The notes beneath the pieces are model-generated. The model was not told the DNA's origin, ran no database searches, and saw nothing but the letters and a program-made list of their open reading frames with translations. A stretch of DNA of 14,054 nucleotides from Clostridia bacterium. Its GTDB lineage: Bacteria; Bacillota; Clostridia; Oscillospirales; Ruminococcaceae. The stretch is from positions 1 through 14,054 of the forward strand of contig QKDG01000154.1 of NCBI GenBank assembly GCA_003246805.1. The letters run 5' to 3'. Below, in pieces: positions 5,513-13,587 of the stretch. Within the stretch, counting starts at the first letter, position 1, and every line of letters begins with the position of its first letter. Made by a program: the position numbers and the translations under genes.

Positions 5513-8407
5513 ATGAATAAAAAATATAAAATAAATGACCTTGCAAAGGACCTTAATCTCAAAAACCAGGAGGTTATCGAAGTTTTTTCTGATAATACCG
5601 AAAATGCAAAAAAATCTACCTCAGCACTTTCTGACGATGAGGTTAACTTTGTTCTTGAATACTTAACACAGAATAATAAAATTGACGCAAATCAGAATAT
5701 TGATGAATATTTCAAAAAGGTCAATGCTCAAAAGGCAAAAGAAGAAGCCAGGCAGGAGAAAAAAGCTAAGGAAGAAAAGCCTGTTATAAATGAAAAGCCA
5801 CCTGTTGAAGAAAAAAAATCTGCCGAAAAACCTTCAGAGCAGGTTAAAAAGGATTCGCTGAGCAAACCTGCAAATGATATAATAAATAATGCCCAAGCAC
5901 AAAGCAATCTTCAAGACAACAAGGGCACAGAGAAAAAGCCTGATGCTTTGCATAAAACTCAAAGCACATTTAATCAACAGCAAAAGCCACACAATAACAA
6001 TCAAGGCGGGCAGCCAAGGCAATACAACAACAATCAGGGCCAGCAGCAAAGGCCTTACAACAACAACAATAATAATAATGCAGGCGGGCAGCCAAGGCAA
6101 TTTAACAACAACCAGGGCCAGCAACAAAGGCCATACAACAATAATTCAAACCAACAGCAAAGGCCGTTTAACAATAATTCAAATAATCAGCAAAATACAT
6201 TCAATCAACAGCAAAGGCAAAATCCTGCCAACAGAAATCAAGGCAACGACCAGAACAGGCCTTATTCTGACAACAGGAACAGAAACAATGACAAATTCAA
6301 TAAATTCAACAAGCCTTTTGAAAACAAGCAGCAGCAAAAGCCTGTACAAAACAAGCCTGCTCCTGTTCCGGCATCAAACAAACAGCAGCTTAAAACCAAC
6401 GCTCCTTCTGACAATAATACAACAAGAGGCGAATTTGTCACCAGAACTGTTGACACAAGGGGTAGCTATGTTGAGCTTGACAAATACAATGAGAAATATC
6501 AAAATCTTGCCGAGGCAAAGCAATCAGGCAAGGATAACTATACACACAAGCAGAAAATAACACAAAAATCTGCACAACGCAATAAACAAAAATACTCCAA
6601 CAGAGAGACTGAGGCTGAAAAGCTAAAGAGATTAGAGCTTGAAAGAGCAAGAAAACAACAGCTTAAAGTTCTTATCCCTGATGAAATAGTTGTTTCTGAG
6701 CTTGCTGCAAGATTAAAGGTTACTGTTACTGATGTTATCAAAAAGCTTATGGGGCTAAATGTTATGGCAACAATCAATCAGGTTATTGATTTTGACACTG
6801 CCTCTCTTGTTGCTGAGGAGCTTGGCGCAAAGGTTGAAAAAGAAGTTTTGATTACTATTGAGGAACGACTGATAGACGAAACAGCTGACACAGATGAAAA
6901 TCTTGAAGAGCGTTCACCTGTTGTTGTTGTAATGGGACACGTTGACCACGGAAAAACCTCACTTCTTGACAAAATCAGAAATGCGAATGTAACTTCTACC
7001 GAGGCTGGGGGAATCACACAGCATATTGGTGCTTATAGAGTTTCCTGCAATGGAAAGCCTATTACCTTCCTTGATACACCAGGGCATGCTGCTTTTACTT
7101 CAATGAGAGCGCGTGGAGCAAATATGACGGATATCGCAATACTCGTTGTTGCGGCTGACGATGGAATAATGCCACAGACTATTGAAGCTATCAATCACGC
7201 AAAGGCTGCAAATGTTTCAATAATTGTTGCAATTAACAAAATGGATAAGGAAGCTGCAAACCCAGATAAAATCATGCAGCAGCTGACTGAGCATGAGCTT
7301 GTTCCTGAGGAATGGGGCGGTGATGTTATCTGTGTTCCTGTTTCTGCACATACAGGGCAGGGAATAGATGAATTGCTTGAAAACATTCTGCTTGTTGCTG
7401 AGATTCGTGAGCTTAAAGCTAATCCTAACAGGCTTGCTAAGGGCGTTGTTGTTGAGGCTAAGCTTGACAAAACACTCGGGCCTGTTGCTACAATACTTGT
7501 TCAGAATGGAACACTTCAAAAAAGCAATATTATTATCGCAGGTACTGCTGTTGGCCGTATAAGAGTAATGAAGAACGACAAGGGGCAAATTGTAAACGAA
7601 GCAGGCCCTTCTGTTCCTGTTGAGATAACAGGACTTTCTGAGGTTCCTTCTGCTGGTGATATCTTCAATGCTGTTGAGGATGAAAAGCTGGCACGTGAGC
7701 TTGTTGATAAAAGAAAGTTTGAGGCTAAAGAAGAAGTTTTTGCACAATATCAGAAGGTTACCCTTGACAATCTGTTCAGCCAGATTTCTCAGGGAGAAAT
7801 GAAGGAGCTGCCTATTATTGTAAAGGCAGACGTTCAGGGCTCAGTTGAGGCTGTCAAGCAATCGCTTGAAAAGCTGACAAATGAGGAAGTAAGAGTAAGA
7901 GTTATACATTCAGGTGTTGGTGGAGTTATCGAAAGTGACGTTATGCTTGCGAATGCATCAAATGCTATCATTGTCGGCTTTAATGTAAGACCAGACCCTG
8001 TTGCTGCAGAAACTGCAAAGAGAGATGGCGTTGACATAAGACTATACAGAATTATATATGATGCAATAGATGAAATCAAGACAGCCATGAAGGGTATGCT
8101 TGCTCCTAAATTCCGTGAGGTTGAATGTGCAAGAATTGAAGTTCGTCAGGTTTATAAAATTACAAATGTCGGCACTGTTTCAGGCTGTTATATTTTGAAC
8201 GGTAAGGTTCAGAGGCATTGTGAAATCCGTGTTGTTCGTGACAATATCATTATTGCTGTTGATAAAATGGCTTCGCTAAAAAGATTCAAGGATGATGTCA
8301 AGGAAGTTGCACAGGGCTATGAATGTGGTATAACTCTTGATAAGTTTACAGATATTAAAGAAGGCGATATTTTTGAAGCATTTGTTATGGAAGAATATCG
8401 CGATTAA
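5513..8407 (+). CDS. infB: Translation initiation factor IF-2
   Basis: GTPase that brings fMet-tRNA to the 30S subunit and promotes subunit joining. It is long (964 residues), mainly because of its N-terminal half. A first IF2_N module lies at about 1-54, a Lys/Glu-rich segment at about 70-120, an Asn/Gln-rich repeat region at about 125-290, a Lys-rich linker to about 385, and a second IF2_N module at about 386-440. The GTPase domain starts near 467: P-loop GHVDHGKT (475-482), then DTPGHAAF, NKMD and the SAHTG motif. Domain II and the IF2-specific C-terminal domains follow, including VKADVQGSVEAVKQSLEKL and a normal end at MEEYRD. Only the disordered insertion is unusual. The start has AGGAGGG (5497-5503) 9 bases upstream. 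I did not identify an internal promoter in the 64-base gap before it. Confidence 0.98.
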   Translation: MNKKYKINDLAKDLNLKNQEVIEVFSDNTENAKKSTSALSDDEVNFVLEYLTQNNKIDANQNIDEYFKKVNAQKAKEEARQEKKAKEEKPVINEKPPVEEKKSAEKPSEQVKKDSLSKPANDIINNAQAQSNLQDNKGTEKKPDALHKTQSTFNQQQKPHNNNQGGQPRQYNNNQGQQQRPYNNNNNNNAGGQPRQFNNNQGQQQRPYNNNSNQQQRPFNNNSNNQQNTFNQQQRQNPANRNQGNDQNRPYSDNRNRNNDKFNKFNKPFENKQQQKPVQNKPAPVPASNKQQLKTNAPSDNNTTRGEFVTRTVDTRGSYVELDKYNEKYQNLAEAKQSGKDNYTHKQKITQKSAQRNKQKYSNRETEAEKLKRLELERARKQQLKVLIPDEIVVSELAARLKVTVTDVIKKLMGLNVMATINQVIDFDTASLVAEELGAKVEKEVLITIEERLIDETADTDENLEERSPVVVVMGHVDHGKTSLLDKIRNANVTSTEAGGITQHIGAYRVSCNGKPITFLDTPGHAAFTSMRARGANMTDIAILVVAADDGIMPQTIEAINHAKAANVSIIVAINKMDKEAANPDKIMQQLTEHELVPEEWGGDVICVPVSAHTGQGIDELLENILLVAEIRELKANPNRLAKGVVVEAKLDKTLGPVATILVQNGTLQKSNIIIAGTAVGRIRVMKNDKGQIVNEAGPSVPVEITGLSEVPSAGDIFNAVEDEKLARELVDKRKFEAKEEVFAQYQKVTLDNLFSQISQGEMKELPIIVKADVQGSVEAVKQSLEKLTNEEVRVRVIHSGVGGVIESDVMLANASNAIIVGFNVRPDPVAAETAKRDGVDIRLYRIIYDAIDEIKTAMKGMLAPKFREVECARIEVRQVYKITNVGTVSGCYILNGKVQRHCEIRVVRDNIIIAVDKMASLKRFKDDVKEVAQGYECGITLDKFTDIKEGDIFEAFVMEEYRD
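6005..6145 (+). repeat. Imperfect in-frame tandem repeat (78-base period) within infB
   Basis: Two copies of a unit start at 6005 and 6083. Over the first 63 bases they differ at about 7 positions by eye. The first unit then carries a trinucleotide run of AAC and AAT codons (6059-6079) encoding seven asparagines, while the second continues into a shorter QQQRP-aromatic-NNN echo. At protein level the unit is GGQPRQ(Y/F)NNNQGQQQRPYNNN at residues 165-185 and 191-211. Since the period is a multiple of three, slippage or recombination would change protein length without breaking the frame. Confidence 0.85.
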
Positions 8408-8437
8408 TTAAAATAGTCTTAGGAGGTTGCTTAAATT

Positions 8438-8806
8438 ATGGCAGGCTTTAAAACAGGACGTATTGCGGAAGATATAAGAAGAGAGCTTTCAGTTGTTATC
8501 AAAGAATTGAAGGACCCTCGTATTGCCGGAGAAATCATTACTATTATGCGTTGTGACTTATCAAATGATATGTCACATTGCAAGGTTTATGTGAGCAGTA
8601 TGGATGGCTTTGAAAATGCAAAGCAGGCTGTTAAGGGCTTTGAGAGTGCTTCCGGATATATCAAAAGGCATATTTCAAATTCGTTGCATTTAAGAAAATG
8701 CCCTGAGCTTAAGTTTATCGCTGATAATTCAACAGAGCATAGCGCACATATAAACCAATTGTTAAAGGAAATTTCTGATAAGGATGATACTAATGAACAC
8801 GACTAA
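8438..8806 (+). CDS. rbfA: Ribosome-binding factor A
   Basis: KH-fold protein of 122 residues that binds the 30S subunit during final 16S rRNA maturation. The family pattern is present: an N-terminal helix with RIAEDIRRELSVVIKELKDPRI (8-29), a beta strand SHCKVYVSSM (46-55), helix and KRHISNSLHLRKCPELKFIAD (76-96), where the 'lr..PeL.F..D' motif is diagnostic, and a final HSAHINQLLKEI (101-112). Length is typical. AGGAGG (8421-8426) lies 11 bases before the ATG. It overlaps the following nrnA gene by 14 bases if nrnA starts at 8793. Confidence 0.96.
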   Translation: MAGFKTGRIAEDIRRELSVVIKELKDPRIAGEIITIMRCDLSNDMSHCKVYVSSMDGFENAKQAVKGFESASGYIKRHISNSLHLRKCPELKFIADNSTEHSAHINQLLKEISDKDDTNEHD

Positions 8807-9761
8807 ACTCGGACAGCTTGTTGAGGTTATTGAGTTTTTAAATGAATGCGATAACGTCAACATAATTACCCATAAAAGCCCTGATGGTGACACTCTGGGT
8901 GCTGGCTTTGCTCTGATGTATGCGTTAAGGAGTATGGGTAAAAAGGCAAATGTAATAAATAACAACGTTTTTCCCGAAAGGTATAATTTCTTATACACAG
9001 AATATTCCCCGATGGAATTTGAAGAAAAATACGTTATCGCCGTTGACACAGCTGACAAGCAGCTGCTTGGTGATAATCTTAACCATTATTCAGAAGATAA
9101 AAAAATAGATTTATGTATTGACCATCATATTTCAAATACTTATTATGCAAAGAAAACCTTTGTTGATGAGTATGCTGCTGCAACTTGTGAAGTTATTTTT
9201 CTTATATTAAACCAGATGGGGCTCAGTATTAATGATTTAATAGCAAAATGCCTTTATACAGGTATCGCTACTGATACTGGCTGCTTTAAATATGAGAACA
9301 CAACACCACGAACCCATATTGTCGCAAGCCAGCTGATGGCCTATGATATAGATTTTGCAAAAGTCAACAGGCTTATGTTTGATATTAAAAGCAAGGGCAG
9401 GATGCTTGTTGAGCAAGCTGTAACAAGCAATATGCAATACTATTTTGATGACAGATGCACAATGATTACCGTCACAACTGAGCTTATAAATTCAACAGGC
9501 ATAGCTGCAGCCGATTATGAAGGGCTTACATCTATAACCTTACAGGTTGAGGGTGTTAAAATTGGCTTGCTTGTAAAGCAAAGAAATGAGAAATCATTCA
9601 AGGTATCCGTCAGAACAACTGACGATATCAACGCCTGTGATTTTTGCACGCAATTTGGCGGAGGCGGGCATATCCGTGCTGCCGGCTGCGAAATATCAGG
9701 CACACTTGAAGAAGTTCGCGAAAAGCTTTTAAAAGCAGTTGAAGGAGTATTAAACGCATAA
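8793..9761 (+). CDS. nrnA: Bifunctional oligoribonuclease and pAp phosphatase NrnA (DHH/DHHA1)
   Basis: Cytoplasmic DHH-family phosphoesterase that degrades short RNA oligomers and 3'-phosphoadenosine 5'-phosphate in Firmicutes. Metal-binding motifs are in order: HKSPDGDTLG (27-36), DTAD (85-88), DHH (110-112) and TGIATDTGCF (156-165). The C-terminal DHHA1 domain has the substrate-binding GGGGHIRAAG (289-298). All catalytic motifs are intact in 322 residues. An in-frame ATG exists 9 bases earlier at 8784, but AAGGA (8780-8784) overlaps it and is correctly spaced for the ATG at 8793, so I prefer 8793. The start lies inside rbfA, suggesting coupled translation, and truB begins 2 bases after its stop. 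Confidence 0.95.
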   Translation: MNTTKLGQLVEVIEFLNECDNVNIITHKSPDGDTLGAGFALMYALRSMGKKANVINNNVFPERYNFLYTEYSPMEFEEKYVIAVDTADKQLLGDNLNHYSEDKKIDLCIDHHISNTYYAKKTFVDEYAAATCEVIFLILNQMGLSINDLIAKCLYTGIATDTGCFKYENTTPRTHIVASQLMAYDIDFAKVNRLMFDIKSKGRMLVEQAVTSNMQYYFDDRCTMITVTTELINSTGIAAADYEGLTSITLQVEGVKIGLLVKQRNEKSFKVSVRTTDDINACDFCTQFGGGGHIRAAGCEISGTLEEVREKLLKAVEGVLNA

Positions 9762-9763
9762 TA

Positions 9764-10657
9764 ATGAACGGTATTTTACTTGTTGACAAGCCACAGGGCT
9801 TTACTTCATTTGATGTTATTGCAAAGCTGAGAGGGATACTTAAAATTAAAAGGCTTGGCCATGCCGGAACTCTTGACCCTATTGCTACCGGTGTTCTGCC
9901 CGTTTTTGTGGGGAAGTCAACCCGAGCCTGTGACATTATCCCGAACAACGAAAAAAGCTATACTGCTGATTTTGCGCTTGGTAAAATTACCGACACTCAG
10001 GATATAACAGGTAATGTAGTTAAGACTTTTGACAAAACAGTTTCAAGAGAAGAAATTGAGAATATCCTCAACAATTTCAAGGGTTGTATTAATCAGCTGC
10101 CTCCAATGTATTCTGCCGTATCCGTCAACGGTAAAAGACTTTATGACCTTGCACGGCAGGGGATTGAGGTTGAACGCCAGACGCGTGAAGTCTTTATTGA
10201 AAATATTAAGCTCATTGATTTTGATGAGGACAAGCAGACAGGCAGGCTTTTTATCGCTTGCTCAAAGGGAACATATATCAGAACAATTATTCATGACATT
10301 GGTAATCAGCTTTTATGTGGTGGGGTTATGACAGCGTTGGTAAGAAATTCGTCAAGCGGATTTAAACTTGATGATTGCCATTCAATTTCGCAAATCGAAA
10401 AGCTTATGGTTGAGGATAAAATTGAAAGCATAATTATTCCTGTTGATAAGGTTTTTGAGAGCTATGCAAAAATAGAGCTTACTGGGGTCCAGACAAAAAT
10501 GTATAAAAACGGTGTTAGGCTTGATTTAAACAGAGTTAATATAAAAAATATCAACAGTCAGAAATACAGAGTTTATAGCTTTGATAATGAGTTTTTAGGT
10601 ATCGCAAGCGAAAATATTGAAAATATGGAGCTTGTTTGCGACAAAAACTTTTTTTAA
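9764..10657 (+). CDS. truB: tRNA pseudouridine-55 synthase TruB
   Basis: Enzyme converting uridine 55 of the T-loop of most tRNAs to pseudouridine. The N-terminus GILLVDKPQGFTSFDV (3-18) is typical. The catalytic motif is GHAGTLDPIATGVLPV (32-47) with nucleophile D38, followed by KSYTADFALGKITDTQDITG (64-83), which includes the tyrosine that stacks on the target base (Y66). SKGTYIRTIIHDIG near 168-181 is the usual RNA-contact strand. The C-terminal PUA-like part is short and more variable. At 297 residues the length is normal. The ribosome binding site AAGGAG (9742-9747) is 16 bases from the ATG, within the end of nrnA, so initiation probably relies on coupling to termination of nrnA two bases upstream. 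Confidence 0.97.
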   Translation: MNGILLVDKPQGFTSFDVIAKLRGILKIKRLGHAGTLDPIATGVLPVFVGKSTRACDIIPNNEKSYTADFALGKITDTQDITGNVVKTFDKTVSREEIENILNNFKGCINQLPPMYSAVSVNGKRLYDLARQGIEVERQTREVFIENIKLIDFDEDKQTGRLFIACSKGTYIRTIIHDIGNQLLCGGVMTALVRNSSSGFKLDDCHSISQIEKLMVEDKIESIIIPVDKVFESYAKIELTGVQTKMYKNGVRLDLNRVNIKNINSQKYRVYSFDNEFLGIASENIENMELVCDKNFF

Positions 10658-10697
10658 GGCTTTAAGCATTCAGGACAATGTCAGCGGGGTGTCGTTA

Positions 10698-11636
10698 ATG
10701 ATAAATCTGAATGAAAACGATTTTGTTAAACATAATAAAACAGCGATAGCACTGGGGGTATTTGATGGTGTTCATAAAGGCCATCAGGCGGTTATAGGCT
10801 GTGCTGTAAGCTACAAAGATAAGGGATTGTCGCCGGCTGTTTTTACATTTAAATCAAAAACTGTCACTTCAAAATTCAAGGGGCAGTTAGAGGTTCTGAT
10901 AAGTGACGAGCTTAAAACTGAAAAGCTTGAAAATTTGGGTGTTGAATATATATATTCCCCAGATTTTGATACGTTAAAGGAGCTTTCTGCTGATGAATTT
11001 GTCAGCAAAATTCTTATTGAAAAGCTTAATGCTCAGGTTGTTGTTTGCGGTGAGAACTTTCATTTTGGAAAAGGTGGAAAATCAGGCAGCAATGAGCTTT
11101 CGCAAATGTGCCGAAGTCATGGCATTTTAGCAATTGTTGTTCCTTTTACGTGCTTTCACTCAAAGCCTGTTAGCTCTACTTTAATTAGAGAATCTCTTAA
11201 AGCTGGCGATATAGAAACAGCCAAAGAAATGTTAGGCTATGATTATCACTTTCGGCATGAGGTTATAAGGGGAAACCAGATAGGGAAGACTATCGACTTC
11301 CCTACTATAAATCAAAAGCTTGACGTGGGGCAGGTTGTTCCGAAATACGGTGTATATGTATCTGTTACAACAATAGATGACGCGGAATATCTTTCAATAA
11401 CAAATATAGGCATAAAGCCAACAATAGGGGGGGAAACTTCTCCCCTTGCTGAAACGTTTATAATCAACTATTCTGGTGATTTATACGGGCAGTTGGTTAC
11501 AGTTTACTTAAAGCATTTTATAAGGCCTGAAAAAAAGTTTAGCGGCCTTGAAGAGCTTAAAAATCAGCTTGCTTTGGATTTAAAAAAAGCTGAGGAATAT
11601 TATTCATCAACAGAAAGGCGGTTTATTAATGAATAA
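10698..11636 (+). CDS. ribF: Bifunctional riboflavin kinase / FAD synthetase RibF
   Basis: Enzyme phosphorylating riboflavin to FMN and adenylylating FMN to FAD. The N-terminal nucleotidyltransferase domain has GVFDGVHKGHQ (20-30) and the ISSTxIR-type motif VSSTLIRESL (158-167), with the CGENFHFGKGGKSG segment (117-130) between. The usual 'TF.PHP' segment is FTFKSK (49-54). The C-terminal kinase domain has GKTIDFPTIN (196-205), YGVYVSV (217-223), ITNIGIKPT (234-242) and the catalytic-type glutamate E252. The frame is open from 10617, but those first 27 codons overlap truB and have no family resemblance. The ATG at 10698 gives the expected distance to the first motif, a weak GGGG site about 8 bases upstream, and a 312-residue protein. 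It overlaps gltX by 8 bases. Confidence 0.94.
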   Translation: MINLNENDFVKHNKTAIALGVFDGVHKGHQAVIGCAVSYKDKGLSPAVFTFKSKTVTSKFKGQLEVLISDELKTEKLENLGVEYIYSPDFDTLKELSADEFVSKILIEKLNAQVVVCGENFHFGKGGKSGSNELSQMCRSHGILAIVVPFTCFHSKPVSSTLIRESLKAGDIETAKEMLGYDYHFRHEVIRGNQIGKTIDFPTINQKLDVGQVVPKYGVYVSVTTIDDAEYLSITNIGIKPTIGGETSPLAETFIINYSGDLYGQLVTVYLKHFIRPEKKFSGLEELKNQLALDLKKAEEYYSSTERRFINE

Positions 11637-13089
11637 GGTGAGAACAAGATTTGCACCAAGCCCCACTGGCTATATGCATATTGGAAATCTTCGTACTGCT
11701 TTGTACACTTATCTGATTGCACGCAAAAACGGCGGAGATTTTATTTTGAGAATAGAGGATACAGACCAGGAGCGCTATGTTGAGGGCGCTGTTGATATTA
11801 TCTATAACACTCTTAAAAAAGCTGGGCTAAACTGGGATGAGGGCCCTGATATCGGCGGGCCTGTCGGCCCTTATGTTCAATCAGAGCGTATGGGTATGTT
11901 CAAGCAATATGCACTTGAACTGATTGAAAAAGGCCACGCTTATTATTGCTTTTGCGATAAGGAGCGTTTAGAAGAACTTCACAGTGTTCAGCAGGCTTCA
12001 CATATTCCGCCAATGTATGACAGGCACTGCCGTAATCTCACACAGGAAGAAATACAGGAAAAGCTTGATGCTAAGATTCCTTATGTTATTCGCCAGAAGA
12101 TGCCACTTGAAGGCTCTACAACCTTTCACGATGAGGTTTATGGGGATATAACTGTTGAAAATTCTGTTCTTGATGACCAGATTTTAATCAAAACAGATGG
12201 CATGCCAACCTATAACTTTGCCAATGTTGTTGATGACCATCTTATGGGAATCAGCCATATTGTAAGAGGAAACGAATATTTATCATCAGCACCTAAGTAT
12301 AATTTATTGTATAAGGCTTTCGGGTGGGAGGTTCCTACCTACATCCATTGCCCACCTGTAATGAAGGACGCAACACACAAGCTTTCAAAAAGAAACGGAG
12401 ATGCTTCTTTTGAGGATTTGCTTGCAAAGGGTTATCTGACTGAAACTGTCGTAAACTTCATTGCTTTGCTCGGCTGGGCACCAAAGGGTGAGGAGGAAAT
12501 ATTTACTCTTGATGAGCTTATAAGCGAATTTGATATAAACGGTATTTCAAAATCGCCTGCTATCTTTGATGACGTAAAATTAAAAGCTATAAACGGAGCA
12601 TATATCAGAAGGCTTACTCTTGATGAGTTTTTGAACTATGCAACCCCATATATCCGCCAGACCTGCAAAAGAGAGGATATTGATATTAAGCTTTTGGCTG
12701 AGGTTTTGCAGCCAAGAACTGAGCTTTTTACTGATATTCCTGAACAGGTTGACTTTATTGATGAATTGCCAGAATACAGCACTGAGCTTTATCTTCACAA
12801 AAAAATGAAAACTAATGAGGAGAATTCACTTTCTTCACTAAAAGAAGTTCTCCCTGTGCTTGAAGCACTTGAAGATTGGAGTGTTGAGGGAATTCACACT
12901 ACACTGTTTGAGCTTATCGCTAAGCTTGAAGTTAAAAACGGGCTTGTTCTTTGGCCTGTTCGTGTTGCAGTTTCTGGCAAGCAGTTCACCCCTGGTGGCG
13001 GAATTGAGCTTTGCCGTATTTTGGGGAAATCTGAAACAATTAAAAGAATTAAATCAGGAATTGATTTGTTGCATAGCACATTGAATTAG
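11629..13089 (+). CDS. gltX: Glutamyl-tRNA synthetase
   Basis: Class I aminoacyl-tRNA synthetase charging tRNA-Glu, 486 residues as usual. The nucleotide-binding signature is HIGN (17-20) in RFAPSPTGYMHIGNLRTALY, the second signature is KLSKRNGD (251-258), and RIEDTDQER (41-49) and TYNFANVVDDHLMGISHIVRG (194-214) are family-specific. C107, C109, Y130 and C134 (YYCFCDKE to YDRHCR) match the zinc-site pattern of bacterial GluRS. The anticodon-binding helical domain fills the C-terminal third. Whether it also charges tRNA-Gln (non-discriminating, as in many Firmicutes lacking GlnRS) cannot be told from sequence alone. Its ATG lies inside the ribF stop region (ATGAATAA), so it is translationally coupled to the nusA-infB operon. 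Confidence 0.98.
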   Translation: MNKVRTRFAPSPTGYMHIGNLRTALYTYLIARKNGGDFILRIEDTDQERYVEGAVDIIYNTLKKAGLNWDEGPDIGGPVGPYVQSERMGMFKQYALELIEKGHAYYCFCDKERLEELHSVQQASHIPPMYDRHCRNLTQEEIQEKLDAKIPYVIRQKMPLEGSTTFHDEVYGDITVENSVLDDQILIKTDGMPTYNFANVVDDHLMGISHIVRGNEYLSSAPKYNLLYKAFGWEVPTYIHCPPVMKDATHKLSKRNGDASFEDLLAKGYLTETVVNFIALLGWAPKGEEEIFTLDELISEFDINGISKSPAIFDDVKLKAINGAYIRRLTLDEFLNYATPYIRQTCKREDIDIKLLAEVLQPRTELFTDIPEQVDFIDELPEYSTELYLHKKMKTNEENSLSSLKEVLPVLEALEDWSVEGIHTTLFELIAKLEVKNGLVLWPVRVAVSGKQFTPGGGIELCRILGKSETIKRIKSGIDLLHSTLN

Positions 13090-13139
13090 AAAATTATCTA
13101 ATCAATATATAGTATGTTAACAAATTTATACAGTATATG

Positions 13140-13148
13140 TGGTATAAT
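13140..13148 (+). promoter_or_regulatory. Probable extended -10 promoter for the 99-residue unknown gene
   Basis: TGG followed by a perfect TATAAT (13143-13148) forms an extended -10 element in a very AT-rich 107-base gap. No convincing -35 is present at 16-18 bases upstream. Expected start is near 13155, giving a leader of about 40 bases. The weak ATTAGA/TCTAAT hairpin at 13085-13102 has no U-tract, so operon read-through should also reach the gene. Confidence 0.5.
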
Positions 13149-13196
13149 ATATAAATAATTGAGTATCATATATTTTATATAGAAGGAGGAATTGTA

Positions 13197-13496
13197 ATGG
13201 AAGAGAATAAAACAAAGCAGTCCGAAAAGCTATTAAGCTATAAAGGGTATCCTCTTGTAAGGCAAGGAAATATAATTTATTACGGAAATAAGACCGATGA
13301 ATTTATGATTATGATGCAGATAATGGAAATCGCTAAATCAGGTGACGTTGAGGTTGCCACAAAAATAAAGGTGTTCAGGATGCTGAATGATGAATCATTA
13401 CCGATGGTTAAGCGTATTGATAAATCGGCAGATAAGGAAAGCTTATACGAGGCACTTGATATTGCAAGTATATGGCTATCCCGCCTTGTAGGATAA
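13197..13496 (+). CDS. Small conserved protein of unknown function
   Basis: Protein of 99 residues with no signal peptide or membrane helix, likely cytoplasmic. I do not know its function. Recognisable blocks are YKGYPLVRQGNIIYYGN (15-31), MIMMQIMEIAKSGDVEVATK (37-56), KVFRMLND (58-65) and LYEALDIASIWLSRLV (83-98). From memory these resemble an uncharacterised family widespread in Clostridia, with the 'LvR.Gn.iYYG' opening as its hallmark. It has one of the strongest ribosome binding sites here, AAGGAGGA (13183-13190), 6 bases before the ATG, plus its own extended -10, which suggests high expression. It is followed at once by a strong terminator and is probably the last gene reached by read-through from gltX. 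Confidence 0.87.
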   Translation: MEENKTKQSEKLLSYKGYPLVRQGNIIYYGNKTDEFMIMMQIMEIAKSGDVEVATKIKVFRMLNDESLPMVKRIDKSADKESLYEALDIASIWLSRLVG

Positions 13497-13502
13497 ATAA
13501 AG

Positions 13503-13540
13503 ACTTCCGATAAGAATTCTTGTCGGAAGTTTTCATTTTT
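13503..13540 (+). terminator. Intrinsic terminator of the nusA-infB-gltX region
   Basis: Arms 13503-13514 and 13519-13530 form a 12-base-pair stem with one T-G wobble and an AATT loop, immediately followed by TTTTCATTTTT. It starts six bases after the stop codon of the 99-residue protein and should end both that transcript and any read-through from the long operon. Confidence 0.93.
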
Positions 13541-13558
13541 ATTGTCGTTATTCTTTTA

Positions 13559-13582
13559 ATGTGTATTCAAATGAATTCACAT
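13559..13582. repeat. Imperfect inverted repeat in the intergenic region
   Basis: ATGTGTATTC (13559-13568) and GAATTCACAT (13573-13582) pair over ten positions with one central T-T mismatch around an AAAT loop. It lies just beyond the terminator and directly before a GC-rich hairpin. It lacks a following U-tract and could be an operator or part of a larger intergenic repeat; the sequence does not decide. Confidence 0.5.
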
Positions 13583-13587
13583 ATTTT

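Noticed and set aside
5834..6560. Long alternative-frame and antisense open frames inside infB
   Set aside because: They arise from the CAA/AAC/CAG-rich repeat DNA, which is poor in stop codons in several frames. Their products are low-complexity and the infB frame is unambiguous.
7217..7747. Minus-strand open frame of 176 codons opposite the IF2 GTPase domain
   Set aside because: It lies entirely within conserved infB coding sequence and has no ribosome binding site or recognisable motif.
10029..10331. Plus-strand 100-codon frame inside truB
   Set aside because: It is a shifted-frame shadow of truB without a ribosome binding site or family resemblance.
10617..10697. Upstream extension of the ribF frame overlapping truB
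   Set aside because: The extra 27 residues have no RibF resemblance. The ATG at 10698 gives the normal N-terminus and has a site upstream.
13085..13102. Hairpin ATTAGA/TCTAAT directly after gltX as a terminator
   Set aside because: The stem is six AT-rich pairs with no following U-run, so it is too weak to terminate.
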